Source: Lycium barbarum (lineage: Eukaryota > Streptophyta > Magnoliopsida > Solanales > Solanaceae). From it: a stretch of 64,000 nt of DNA. The stretch spans positions 15,016,336 to 15,080,335 of the forward strand of contig NC_083340.1 of NCBI RefSeq assembly GCF_019175385.1. The letters are read 5' to 3'. The notes beneath the pieces are model-generated. The model saw only the letters and a program-made list of their open reading frames with translations, did no database searches and had not been told where the DNA came from. Of the stretch, positions 22,901 to 34,985 are shown one piece after another (position 1 is the stretch's first letter; each line of letters begins with the position of its first letter). A program made the translations under genes and the position numbers.

Positions 22901-24372
22901 ATTCACAAAACTCTTTTAACTTGAATAGCCTCATATTAATTTTATAGGAGGAACTTCTTCCCTGGTATAGGATATTGTCGATTCTCTCCAATCAAATGAG
23001 TGATTTTCTAAATAAAATGATTGAATAATCAATTCTTTTGTCTTAACCATTTGTTATCAACAGTAAAATATTTTTTTATAAACTTGAGGCTGACAATAAA
23101 CACCAGGGATGAACTAAGAAAAAAAGAGGAAAAGCATTAAGTTAGCAAAGACAATTGGGATAAGCACCTAATTAGACCTGTCTCATAAAGGGCCACCAAA
23201 ACTCGTCATATAGATTAATGTTTTGCAGAAAGGTCTAGATAGCAAAGCTAGAGTTCCCTCAAACCACTCTATCATATAAACAAAGCCAATGTAATGGTTT
23301 ATGCAAGAGACACAACAGCAGAAGGACTATAATTTACTGACTCCTGGCATTCATCATAACATAACCAGAAATAACAGTAAGTTTGTTTTTTCCACCAACA
23401 GTGGCTTAGAGAAATGTTGAAAAAAAGCCTTGAGACCACCAGCGATAATATTGAGTTCTAAGATTCACCATTACAGAACCAGAAATTTCCCCTAAGAGTA
23501 GTTTTTCTCTTCAAATCTTTTTTCACAGGTGTATCTCCATTAATGGGGGTAAGACCAATAGTTTTAGCTTGTATGAAGTGTTGGTAACCTCTATATAGTG
23601 GCTGGCAGTTCCCGTTGTGGTGGTTAACATGGCGTATGCAGTTGCCAGAGGAATGGTTGGCGACATACCTGTAAGTTTGGGTAATTTTGGCAATGATAGT
23701 GGTGGTAATGACTAATGAGCGTGGTTCTGGACAAAGTGATGGTGAAAATCAAATATTCACAAAAATCTTTAACTTGAATAGCCTCTTATTAATTTTAAGA
23801 GAAACTCATTCCGTGGAACAGGACAATACTGTAATGGATTGTCGAATCTCTCCCTGATTTTCCAAATAAAATGATGAAATAATCAATTTTTTTGTCTTAA
23901 CCATTTGCTATCAACAGTACAAAGAATTTCTATAAACTTGTGGCTGACAATAAAAACCAGAGATGAACGAAGGAAAAAAGGAAAAGCATTAAGTTAGCAA
24001 AGACAACAGAATATGCACGTAAGTAGACCTGTCTCATATCAAATCTCAAGGGGCACCAAATTTCTTGTCATATAGTTTTAAGTAATATTTTGCAGAAAGG
24101 TTAATAGCAAAACTAGAGTTTCTAAAACCTCTTTCACATAAACAAGCCAATGCAATGGCACAAGGACTATAATTTACTTATTTCTGGCATTCATCGCAAC
24201 ATAACCAGAAATTAGCATAAGAGAGTTTTCTCCACCAACAGTGGTTTAGATAAATGTTGACAAAAAATACCAGACTTCCAGTGATAATACTGAGTTCTAA
24301 GACTCATCATTACAGAACCCAGAAATTTCCCCTAAGAGTAGGTTTTTTCTCCAAATCTATTTTCCAGGTGTA
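22901..24372. repeat. tandem duplication of the Argonaute pseudogene 3' flank
   Basis: 22901-23533 and 23755-24372 are diverged copies offset by about 854 bp. Shared texts include CTTGAATAGCCTC, TTTGTCTTAACCATTTG, GAGGAAAAGCATTAAGTTAG-type sequence and AGAAATTTCCCCTAAGAGTA. The right copy ends five bases from the Argonaute stop codon, so the duplicated unit is 3'UTR and downstream DNA. No coding signal was seen. Confidence 0.85.
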
Positions 24373-24376
24373 GGAC

Positions 24377-27300
24377 TCAGCAGAAGAACATCGAACTGCG
24401 CACATTCTTGTGAAGTCGAGGCAATGCAGGGACCGGAACAACACCAGCTGTCGTAACTCCACCATGGCTCGAGGATGTCTCTGACAGTTCATCAAACTTT
24501 ATAAACTGCGCCACCTGTGCTGCTGCCAAGTGGGCATAACATATAGGTGCAACTGCACGGAAAGAAAACGAAGTTCATCAGATCACCATAGGAGGAATAG
24601 TATGTGATCATATTCTATCGTTAACACCTTAAAAGCCAGTAAAGAATCATAATTTCAGAAAAAGCACTACTAGAAAAACATAATGATTATTCTTACCTAC
24701 AGAGATGGCTGTGGTACTCCTCTGATACCTGCAGTCCAGTAGTAGAAAAGATAAATGAAACCTCTCAAGGAAGAATTTGAACAAGTAGTAGCATCCATTC
24801 ATAGAAGGAGATTGCTTGCTTAAACGTAAGACAGAGAATAGACTAGCTCTTGCATGTCATCTGCTGAGAATCCAATTTCATCATGCAGAACATGGTAGTG
24901 TGTGGGTCGTGTTGTTCCCTGAATAGCACAAAGATGACAGAAACTCATCACGGGAAGCAATTAATAAGAATCGCGGAGCTGACTCAAAGAAGGGATTTAC
25001 AAACTCACAATAGGCCCATTATGAGCACACATGTAGAAGTCATTGGTCTTTGGATGGCAGATGGCATTATCAATCACACTGGCATAGAAAGATATTTCAA
25101 GGAAGTTTCTACAGAACCAATCAATCAAAATATACTCCACTAATAATGCAAGCTAGGTAGCTAAAAGTACAAACCAGGAGGAACATTATCCGGTGAGTTG
25201 GTCCGGAAAAACTTTGTGTGGTGGTTCTTTTGTGCAACAATGACTGTGAACTTTGGAGACCAATTTTCCTCCAAATGATTGCAGGCCTAGAGAATACAGT
25301 CATATTTAGTGATCAGAAAGAGAACAGGTGCCATGGAAAAACTAAGCTGCTGTTACTGCACATTCAAACCTCGATAATTTGATTCAGCTCGATGTTTATG
25401 ACTTGGTTGAACTGGGACTCACTAACTCCATCTCTGTACATCGATGGAAGCTTAATCATTAGTAATGATAAACTTTTAATGTGCAGGAATGAGAAGAACC
25501 ATAAAATATACTTTGGTCTCGAGAGTAGTGCTGTGATGTAATAGTTTAAGTCTATCCTTAAGTTAGATGTTCCATAAAATCAATAACACTAAATTAGAGA
25601 ACTTTAAAGCATAGTGCAGGTACACACAAGAATTAAAGCCCTCAGAAGTAATGTCTTCCATTGTTTTTATGTTTTTGCTTCAAGTCTACTCGAGAAGGGG
25701 AGAAAAGATTGTGACGAATAGGGGAAACTTTGGACAAAATGTAGATATGGGACAACAACATCTAGTTCCAGATTCACAGAACTACATTTGAGCAACTGTT
25801 TCAAGACTGAATCAGTTCGCTTAACTTGCTTTAGAAATTATACCTGAAAATAATGATATGTTCAGGTTTCACTTTGTTAGAACTTGTGTAGAAGTCCTTC
25901 AACAGCTCCCTGGAAACATGACAAACTTCTTAAGCAACAAAAATGGGGACATTCAATGTACTACATAGCATAGAGAGTATTCTAGTATCAATTATAATCA
26001 GCTCGACACAATAAATATAAACATTTAAAAACGAACAACGACATTGAGTCAGCAACTACCTGAAAAGGCCCTCATCTTCAGTATCTGATACTTTCTTGTA
26101 CAAAGAATCTATCATCTCCAGCTTTGGTGACTGAGTACAAACAGCTGCTCGATAGCGTGAAATAAAGGGCCATTGTCTAGAACTAACCACCTGGTGATTT
26201 CAAATACAAAAATCAGTGTTATCTAAGACCAAGAGAAGTAAGCAGAGTATAAAACGAGCAATAATCTTTTACTACCGCTGCAATGGATGGAACATAGGTG
26301 AGCCATGAGAGACATCCATCCCAATAATGATAGTTGGGACTTTTGAAATCTGAGGTAATACAGGGTTAAGCTCCATAGTCAAAAAGGAATTCATGCCTCC
26401 CAGCTGCAAAGAAGCACCAGATATAGAAGAGATGTTTAATCAATCAGGAGTCGCTAATAATTGGTGTAAAAACTTTTTGTCAATTCAAATCTTGCCTTTG
26501 CATTGATCTTCAGGAGCACATTGGTAAGGTACTGATCATTGACCTTTGTAGGAGCAATGCATTGTGTAACAACTCCAAGATTAGCTAAGTTCCTTTTCTT
26601 CCAGGGGCCTTCAATAGGGAAAATTACCAGAAACATTATTATATAAAAATTTCAAATGTAAGATCCAGAAGAAACGAAGATTAGTTGGTTCTTAGAAAGA
26701 AACCATAAAGGTCAGAGTTCTTTCTCTCTGGTAGGATGCAGAGAAGGAACTGAGGTGCATCTGGAAGTTTTGATCTCAACAGTTCTAGCATCTTCTCAAC
26801 TCTCACAGGAGCAGGGTTGCGCCTGAACTGCTGATTCTCCTCAAAGATATGAGCAAATGGTGGATTGATAAACTACATAGATGATAGAACACATTAATGA
26901 AGCAGAAGTATGATTTAAACAAACACACACGCACATATTACACCCCAGAGTTGGAAAGGTACTCACCATTCCTTTCATTTTCCCACACCTTTGTAGATCC
27001 ATACAAAGCTTACGGATATCACAGCGGGCAGAGAAGTTCACAACTGCCCAACGCTCGAGTTTGGCCGGTACAACCAATTGCTGTTTTGTTAAGACTCCAA
27101 TTCAGTGGACTAGCATTGATTAATCATGGGGAGAAAGTAAAAAATGTTGAGGAGATACCTACCTTCTGGTTAAAATTCCACCTTCCTTTTATAGGAAGCA
27201 AGTCTTGTTGATGCCCTACCCTCAACTGTAGTACAAGTAATAAGAAATGTTGAGTCTTGTCAGCCATACTGTACAAACTCAAAGTCTATAATCTACAAGA

Positions 27301-29312
27301 GATCAACAACAGAAGGACATTGAACATCGACTATGTCACCTTTGGTGTTGGCAAGACACGACCTTCGACTTGAGTAAACTGATCATTGATTGAAATACCA
27401 GCAGATTCAAGAAGAGGGTCAGCCTTATAGTTGCTGGTCTTTAGAGCCTGCAATTTTACACGACAGTGAAATGCATAGCTTGAATGAAATGAGGACAAGC
27501 TACAATTAATTCAAGAGCTTACATCAGTCAATGTTCTCATCCTTTCTTGGGGCTTTTGCCGGGATTTTTCTACAAGGGCTGCTCTTTGTAGATTGGACAA
27601 CGCCTTGGTGTAGCGCTGCAGAGACACCAGAGAACAAAGCTGACAAGACAGAAGGAAAAATTGTGAGGTCACAACCTTAAAAGCTGCATATATGAAATGT
27701 AACTTGTCTAGTACCTCAAGAGGAATAAAAGTTGGGTGTTTTGGTTTGCCAACGTTAATGCAAGGGAAATCTCCAGAATATCGCAAAGGAATACGGCGAT
27801 GATGAGTGAAGTACTCATAAACAGTAGTCTCAACCTCTTGCACTTCCCCACTTCCACTTTTCTGCTTCAACATGAAACTGAAATGCAAAACAACTGAGAT
27901 GTAATATGTGCTCCATAGCAAATCAGTCAAGAAAATGTGAAAAGGAAAAATGGATTCATAATGAACAAACTGACGTCTGCTCTTTGCAAGGCTTTTCTGT
28001 GAGGCCGGTGATTTTGAATTCCCTATTTGAGGGGCTGGCCGTGATCCTCAGACTCTTCAGCGTCCTCTTTGCCTGGACAGAGGAGCAAATATGAAAATTA
28101 AAAAGTTACTGTTGCAGGACAAAGAGAATGAGTAATAATTACCTTGGACCAATCAATCTGGTAAGGATCTCTTGCATTTTGATTCGCAAGAAGGAAGTCT
28201 ATCAATGGCCCAGGCTGCACAATCATTGTGGTTGATACATCTGCAAATTCATAAGTTATAAGATAGTGAATTGGGGATGAGAAAATGTAGTGATTTTCTG
28301 GATAAAAATTTACCCATGTTCAACGAAAGGCCTCCTTGCGTGGCCCGAAAGCTTGAATGGAAACCTCGGCATCCTAGGACTCCTCCACCAAGATCAACGA
28401 AGTTTCTAGGCTCATTGTGGAAAAAAGATTGGCGCACAATAAGGCAGCCCCTGTAACAAAAAAACACGAGTTTTAGTAAACCAGAAAAGTTATCAAAGCA
28501 GAAAAATAAGCTAACTCCATACCGTTTGGCAGCATGCTGCCTCAGAACTATATCAAGCACTCTCACAGCCTCTTGGTACTGTTCAGAGTCTTGTCCCCGT
28601 AGTGCGTTGGCAATTGCTTGCATCGGTATTCTCGCAGCATACTTAATTACCACTTTATATGCCTTGGATTAAGGCTGCCTCTTTGACCTTTTCCGATCAA
28701 CTTCACTGGGGCTCCCTTCAGGGCTGACTCGAGTGCTTCTGTACACATGAAGCAAAACTTTAGTTGATAAATACAATTGGTTTATATTAAAAGGAAAGCA
28801 TTTAATAGAGATGCTAAAAAGAAAGTTCGGAACTGCACCTAGACGAAGAGATATCCTCCAGGACAACAGTGAACTCAAACTTGTTACCCGGTAGTGCACC
28901 AATAGTGAACAGGCTCTTCTCCCCGTCATAGGCAAAATTTTTGTTGGCCAGCTCTATTGAATATGTTTGTTGGACCTTGTCAAGAATTTTTCGTCCAATG
29001 CCTTTTACCTCTACGGGATTTCCGTCTTCATAATTTAGAGCAACCTGAGGCAATAATGATCATTATTATCCAGTTCAATTTTGAGATTTATTCAAGTCAG
29101 GTTGCACATTGTACTTCGGCTCAATGAAATTGAATGTAATATAAATAGATGAAAGCTTACACTATAATGGTAGAAGTGCCCATCAGAATTGGTTATCCCT
29201 ACTTTAAAATGGTTGGTGAGTAGGCGAATCTTTCTTTTGAACCTATTCCTTGCCGAGCCATAGGAGCACGGTTTGGTTTTGTTGTTGTAGCTTCATCTTT
29301 AGCAGATGCCAT
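24377..29312 (-). pseudogene. AGO4-like: AGO4-clade Argonaute pseudogene, 22 exons
   Basis: Functional relatives bind 24-nt siRNAs in RNA-directed DNA methylation. Exons: 29312-29161, 29044-28839, 28738-28523, 28450-28314, 28240-28143, 28072-27975, 27877-27715, 27639-27523, 27447-27340, 27225-27163, 27080-26967, 26872-26704, 26608-26496 (GC donor), 26403-26276, 26190-26060, 25909-25844, 25433-25370, 25286-25175, 25078-25009, 24918-24826, 24728-24697, 24552-24377. N, PAZ, MID and PIWI parts are recognisable; IIIGMDVSHG, DGVSESQF and THYHVLHDEIGF hold the catalytic D, D and H. Lesions: one base missing in exon 1, TAA at 28671-28669, 10 bases missing after DVSHGSP (near 26296), a one-base phase error at the exon 18/19 join, and a lost donor after exon 20 (TTAAG where GTAAG is expected). 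Other junctions keep phase. The C terminus ends SSMFFC. A full-length Argonaute cannot be made. Confidence 0.92.
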
Positions 29313-32300
29313 TTCTAGTAATTAACCTAAGACCAAAGAAACTAAACTCAATTCATTAATATATTCAGATAGAAGTTAAAAGCAATAGTAATGGAATTGT
29401 AAGTGCCATTAGCTTTACAAAATGATACAGTATCATCTTTCAGGTGGGAAAAGACCTAAATATAATCAAGTCTGCTTTATATATGCTGTCAGTTTGTTAA
29501 TACCTCTAAATGATCAGTAAGTGAATTCAAATTTACTAATCAATATTTTAATTGGTACCAAAAAGAACAAAACAAAAATGATGTGATATGATTGAATGTT
29601 GTAACATGGTGTAATTTTAACAGACATATCAACAGGACAAAGGCTAGACAAGCTCAGAATTTTTATCTCCAGTGAAATTCAGACATGCTGCAGTCTGTGG
29701 CAATAAGAATTATAATCAGAGAATTGTCAATACAGGTAAGGGGTGGAAAAGAGGATAGATTTCAAACCCTTTATGCAGGCAGCAAAATGCTTCAAATGTG
29801 GTGGCAGATAGGACAGTACAAATACAACCACATATCATTAAGGAGTCAAAGCAGGAAGAATAATAGATTCGAGAAGATGAAGAAACACAAGCTCAGCACA
29901 TAACATAGACCAAAGAATTTGTCTGTATTAATGCCACTTAGTCAATTGAAAGATGAAATTTACTAAAACAGAGGGACTTAAGCTGAAATGAAATGGGAAT
30001 AGGACATTCAAACATGATCAAACTATTACCTACCAATAAACCATCTATATGTTTTTTTTTTTTTTGAGAATGGTAACAACCATCTATATGGTTGAACATT
30101 AGCATACAAAAATATAATAGCTAAAGAGTGCAATTACAGCCACATAACCAACAAAATTTGAAAATCATACTACAAATATTATTCCAAATTTAATCTTATA
30201 TCTGTAAGAAGTATTCACATCAGTGCAGAATAAGGCACTCGACAACATCCCCAAGAAAAACTTTAAGGAAAAACAGGAAAAAGAGAAAGAAGCTAAAACA
30301 AAGAGCCAAAAAAGGTTAAGATGATGGGGAAAAAAAGAGAAATTAGAAGCATAATGATGGTACATCGAAGTTTGAACAATTACTAGTTGTCATCTCACTT
30401 CTCAGGAAATTAATTGCAATAAATCTTGATGTACCATAAAATCCCTATAGAACATGCTACAAATGGTTCTCTACTATATGTAGCTCAAGCTAGAGGAAAC
30501 TGCAGATAGTAAATATAAGAAGAATAACATTGTAAAATGTACACTATTGAATTATATTTGGGTTGTGTAGTCGATTACTCCACCCCTCATGTTAAGGTTT
30601 AGATTTGGATGCTTAGATTCTTTTGCATACCCACGCACGAAGGGATATCATAATACATTTAAATTAATAAAAATGCACCCTTTCAAACAACTTAAGCTTT
30701 TAGATGAGGCAGACACATACTTTAATATAGTATTAAAGCCAACCTATGATAAGTCCAATCTTTTATAAACAATTTAGTAGACCTCAAGCCTCTGCCAACA
30801 GCTAAGAAAAATGAGTTATTCAAATTTTCTTTGCTTTTGTGGGTAAAGATAAAACCATATCCCCGTTCCCCTTTTATGCAAAAAGAACTAGAGGACAAAT
30901 ATATTCTTTTTTTAGCAAATCTTTTTTGGTGAATGCACCTACAATTTACGAATGAATAATATAATTGGTACAAAGAAAACAAATTAGGTCTATTGCTTTT
31001 TAGGAAAAAGGATTTCATCTTTATAGCTAAAGATGAAGTACTACTAGAACCAAAAAGAGCTAAGATATCCATTTTTGGCAAACAGATTCAGCACATAGGC
31101 TGGACCAAGAGTTTGACTAAACAAATACTCCATTAATGAGGAGCTAAAGACACACACAGACTCAACATGCAAATAGCACTAAAGCAGAGACACACACTGA
31201 TACAACAAAAGGCAAAAAAATAATAATCAGATCATACGAATCAAAACTAGCAAAACACAAATTTTCTTTCTCCTTACAAATACTGTTATATGCATGAGTC
31301 AATATGAATAACCAGAAACACATAAAGAGAGCAAACAAAAACTCACCATAAACAATTAAATCCACCTTATACAGTACACATACATATAGATACATAGAGA
31401 GAGAAGATATGAAGATACCTCAGTTTTTAAAACCCCAAAGAGAAGAAAAGTAGACCTTAGAAAATCCCTGCAAAAGATTTATTTCCTTTATAAGTAATGG
31501 CAGTACAATATTACTTTAGGATAAGCAGACGACTCTTTAGCTACTTAAAAACGACTGCAACTTTACTAACAATAAATAAAAGGGTAGTAGTAATTAGCAC
31601 AACTAAATAATTAAAGCTCAAAGACTGATAACAGCTGAGATAGAAATTAAAGCTGAAGTTTCTTTCCTTTTCTAGCCAACGTCAATAACTCAAGAGAAAA
31701 AAGACTACCCATAATGACATGTATTAATTCAAAACCCTTTTACCAAAAATAGAAACAGAACGATTTCCAATGCAATGGGTTTACTGTAAAAGTGAAATAA
31801 CAATGGAAGACCAAGCAACAAACCATCTCATAGATCAAAACCATTAAAAAAAAAAAAAACCATATCACCACCACTTGACATGCAGAAAAATACTTACGGT
31901 ATACATAAAGAATACATATATGAGTTATGCATAAGGGTCATTAACTACATAAACTAAAAACGCCCCTCTTCAGAAAACCCATACGTAGTATATATGTTAA
32001 AAAAACAAGAAAATCCATAAGAATGCATAAAGGTTACGTACCCATAAGAAAACAAAGGAAGAAAAAAAAAAGCTACCTAAGAACAGTAGAACACCCTCCT
32101 TAAAACCCCATAGTATACACAAACGAAAACCAAGATATCTTTCAAGAACACAGATAGGATAAACATATAGTCACGTTTTACATTATACATTAATGTACCC
32201 ATCCTTAAAACACAAGAAAATACATCAAGAACACAGACACAAAGAAAGAGATATTAGAGAGAGGAAAAACCTTAAAAAAACAACTCTTGTTATATTCTGA

Positions 32301-32330
32301 GAAAGAATTTTTTTGACTTGCATATGTAAA
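29313..32330. other. upstream region of the Argonaute pseudogene
   Basis: AT-rich DNA with no recognisable coding sequence. A possible 5'UTR acceptor (TTACTAG, minus strand) lies just before the ATG, and a possible donor CTGAG|GTATCT near 31419. The CT-rich minus-strand text near 32230-32290 resembles a leader. A 26-base retroposed tail lies at 30052-30077. Confidence 0.45.
30039..30090 (-). mobile_element. minimal retroposed tail with 13-bp TSD
   Basis: AACCATCTATATG flanks both sides (30039-30051, 30078-30090) of a 26-base insert of T-run plus GAGAATGGTAAC. On the minus strand this is GTTACCATTCTC followed by poly(A), an extremely 5'-truncated LINE or SINE end. The same GTTACCATT-poly(A) text occurs near 7980-8005. 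Confidence 0.75.
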
Positions 32331-32639
32331 GATGTGTATGTATATTAGTTGTATATGTATATGGGGTGGTAGGGGAGTCGGGGTAGCAACAGATAGCCTA
32401 TTTTCGTATATGCCTCTGCAGCTGCCCTGTTGCTAGTACTAGAACTGGTATAGAGAAACAATGAGCCCCACCTCTACGTGTCCTTTTTCATATATGCTTC
32501 TTTCTTGCAACTCTCCTAATTTCACTCCCTTTAACCTTTTTAATTATTTATTTATACTCTATTAATGTACTACTTTTACGGAACTAATTAATTTGATCCC
32601 TAATACAGTAATCTTTTTTTTAAAAAAAAAAGCATTTAT

Positions 32640-33110
32640 GTGATGTTGATATGGCAATACTCCCTCCTTATTATACATAAATTATATGTTAATTATATAT
32701 TTATTATACACATATTATACAATAATGATATGATATATTTTTTTACATATACAATAGTGATACATATTATATACCACAATGATACGGTTTCTATGATACA
32801 TTTTTATACGTATGATACACTTTCTATACAAGACTACACATGTTGGAATTATATATACACTTTCTATACAAAAAATGATACATATTATATACAAAAACGA
32901 TACAATTTTCTATTCTATAATACACATTATATACACAAATGATACATATTATATACAAAAATGATACACACCTTAGTGATTTATATTTTATACAGTTTCT
33001 ATACATTAGAGATAGGTACTGATACATATTTTTATACACAAATGATACATATTATATACAAAAATCTCCTCAGAGTTTTTTGGGATATTTCTTACTAAAT
33101 ATACACATAT
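32640..33110. repeat. degenerate AT-rich tandem repeat
   Basis: Repeats of ATGATACATATTATATACAA-like text with variable spacing. The frames that are open here arise from the repeat and are not genes. Confidence 0.85.
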
Positions 33111-33129
33111 TATACATATTTTGGATGTT

Positions 33130-33290
33130 TAACCTTTAGTGGCGACTTTTTTAATTGCCACTAAAAAGCTTGATTTTTCTATAGAAGTCAGTCGCCACAA
33201 AAAGTCTGTTTAAAGCACCTGGGCTTTTAGTGGCGACTTTTTAAAATCTTTTGTGTCGCCACAAAAGACTTGCTACAAATTTTGGCTAGC
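33130..33290. other. inverted subterminal-type motifs (TTTAGTGGCGAC)
   Basis: TTTAGTGGCGACTTTTT occurs near 33136 and 33228; its inverse GTCGCCACAAAA occurs near 33191 and 33255. Such direct and inverted arrays resemble subterminal repeats of CACTA-type DNA transposons, but no CACTA terminus was seen, so the class is uncertain. Confidence 0.45.
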
Positions 33291-33972
33291 GGATGGAAAT
33301 AGTTTATGGGCTAATTTTTGAGTTTGGGAATAGACGGGCCAGCGCATGGGATTATTTATGGCCCAGCGGCCATTTGTGTCATTTCCCCTTAAAAAAATTA
33401 ACATCATTTAAATAGATAATGAGTCTGCTTATTATGACTTTTAAGCTATTTTAGTTTAACAACATTTAAATTTAACTTTCTTAATGATATTTGCCTACCA
33501 AACAAGGAGAAAAGCAAATCTAAAAAAAAAAAAGTACGACTAAAAAGTGTTATTGGTATTCTCATAATAATAATGTCAAAAATATAAAGCAAAATATAAG
33601 TTGAATACTAATTGGTTGAAAATAAAACAAAACTTTAACTCTTAAATGGGTACACAAAAATTATCAGATCTTGAATAAACTATTCGAAATCAGGCTACTC
33701 CAAGAGTTGTAATAAGTTACATAATCTGGAAGATAAATATGGAAAAGATAATTTGGTGAGATGATTGGCTAAAACGTGGTCCTTTAGAGAATGTGACGTA
33801 AAATAGCTCGAAATCACATGAAGTATTAGGGGAAGTTCATCCAAAAATGATTAATGAACACATGGAATCTTCTAAGGCCAAATATATCAATAGGTCATGC
33901 AACTAATCCTTGAGAGTGTTTTCGAACTTCCTTGAGAGTGTTTTTGAACTTCCAATTTTGGAACTAATGGGA
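33291..33972. other. intergenic DNA
   Basis: AT-rich sequence with no recognised gene or complete element. A GGCCCAGCGGCCATT text near 33360 may be an LTR remnant. Confidence 0.4.
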
Positions 33973-33974
33973 TA

Positions 33975-34495
33975 CTCCTCTGGTTCAAAAAGTATGTTAA
34001 TAACCTGTTTAGACAAGCTTATTTTTCCTTAAAAGTATTTATTTTTTCAATAAATACTTTTTTTTTTTAAAAAGTGATGTGTTTGGCTAAGTTTTTGGGA
34101 AAAAATAAGTGTTTTTGGGGAGTAATAGAAGCAGTTTTTTAAAAGCTAAAAAAATATCTTTTGCTCAAATGCACTTTTTTGAAAATTACTTTTGAGAAAA
34201 ATACACTTAGAATACTTTCTAAAAGCTTGGTCAAATACTAATTGCTGATCAAAAGTACTTATTAAATAAATTGGCCAAACATAAACTGCTTTTCGCCAAA
34301 AGTACTTTCTTGAAATAAGTAATTGGACTAAACTATCCCTAATTAAATAAGTATTGAGATTTGATCACTTAGCACTTAATAAGGGTGAATCTGGAAAAAT
34401 AAGGTTAATTCTTTTTTGATTTGGTAAGTAGACACTCTTTTTGAACAAAAAAAAAATAAAAGGCTAAGTGAACACTCTTTTTTAACCGGAGAAAG
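33975..34495. mobile_element. Stowaway-like MITE, interrupted
   Basis: The left end CTCCTCTGGTTCAAAAAG and the right end, read inverted, CTTTCTCCGGTTAAAAAAG pair as imperfect terminal repeats flanked by TA (33973-33974, 34496-34497). About 340 bp of unrelated sequence (roughly 34000-34340, with TTTGGCTAAG and TTGGCCAAAC) lies inside and may be a nested insertion. Confidence 0.5.
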
Positions 34496-34985
34496 TATCT
34501 TTGTTCTTCTTCTGAAAATTGTTTTTTCTTTGGTTCCTCAATTATGCATAAATCATAATTTTGGTCCTCAACTCTTCATGATATTTGATTAAGCATATTT
34601 AATTTCTTTTTGAGATGATTATGTTTTTGCAAATGTCTCGTCTCACCTTGAACCTCAAAACCCAAATCCGTTCTCACCTCTCTTGGATCTCTTTTGTGTC
34701 TTCTAAATTATACATTCGTCTCATTTTATCGGGTATATAACTAGTTAATGAACTCGTGTTTGACATGGTCGGACGTTTCCTTTCTTTCTTTTTATCATAA
34801 ACTAATGGAGTTGATATAGAAGAGATGAAAAAAAATTATTGTTCCTAAAGATAAAAATAAATCTATTATGTGAGACGTATGTATGAAGAAAAAAAATCAT
34901 TGTATATAAATATAATAATAAAGTATTGATTACCTCTCTGTAGTTTAATGATGATGCGGTTCTCAAAGAACAATCCTCTCAATTG
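34496..34985. other. intergenic DNA
   Basis: AT-rich, with no gene or clear repeat end recognised. The 5' end of the Helitron-like element to the right may lie here but was not identified. Confidence 0.4.

Noticed and set aside
32640..32942. 100-codon frame rich in Tyr and Ile
   Set aside because: A product of the AT-rich tandem repeat TATACA/TGATAC.
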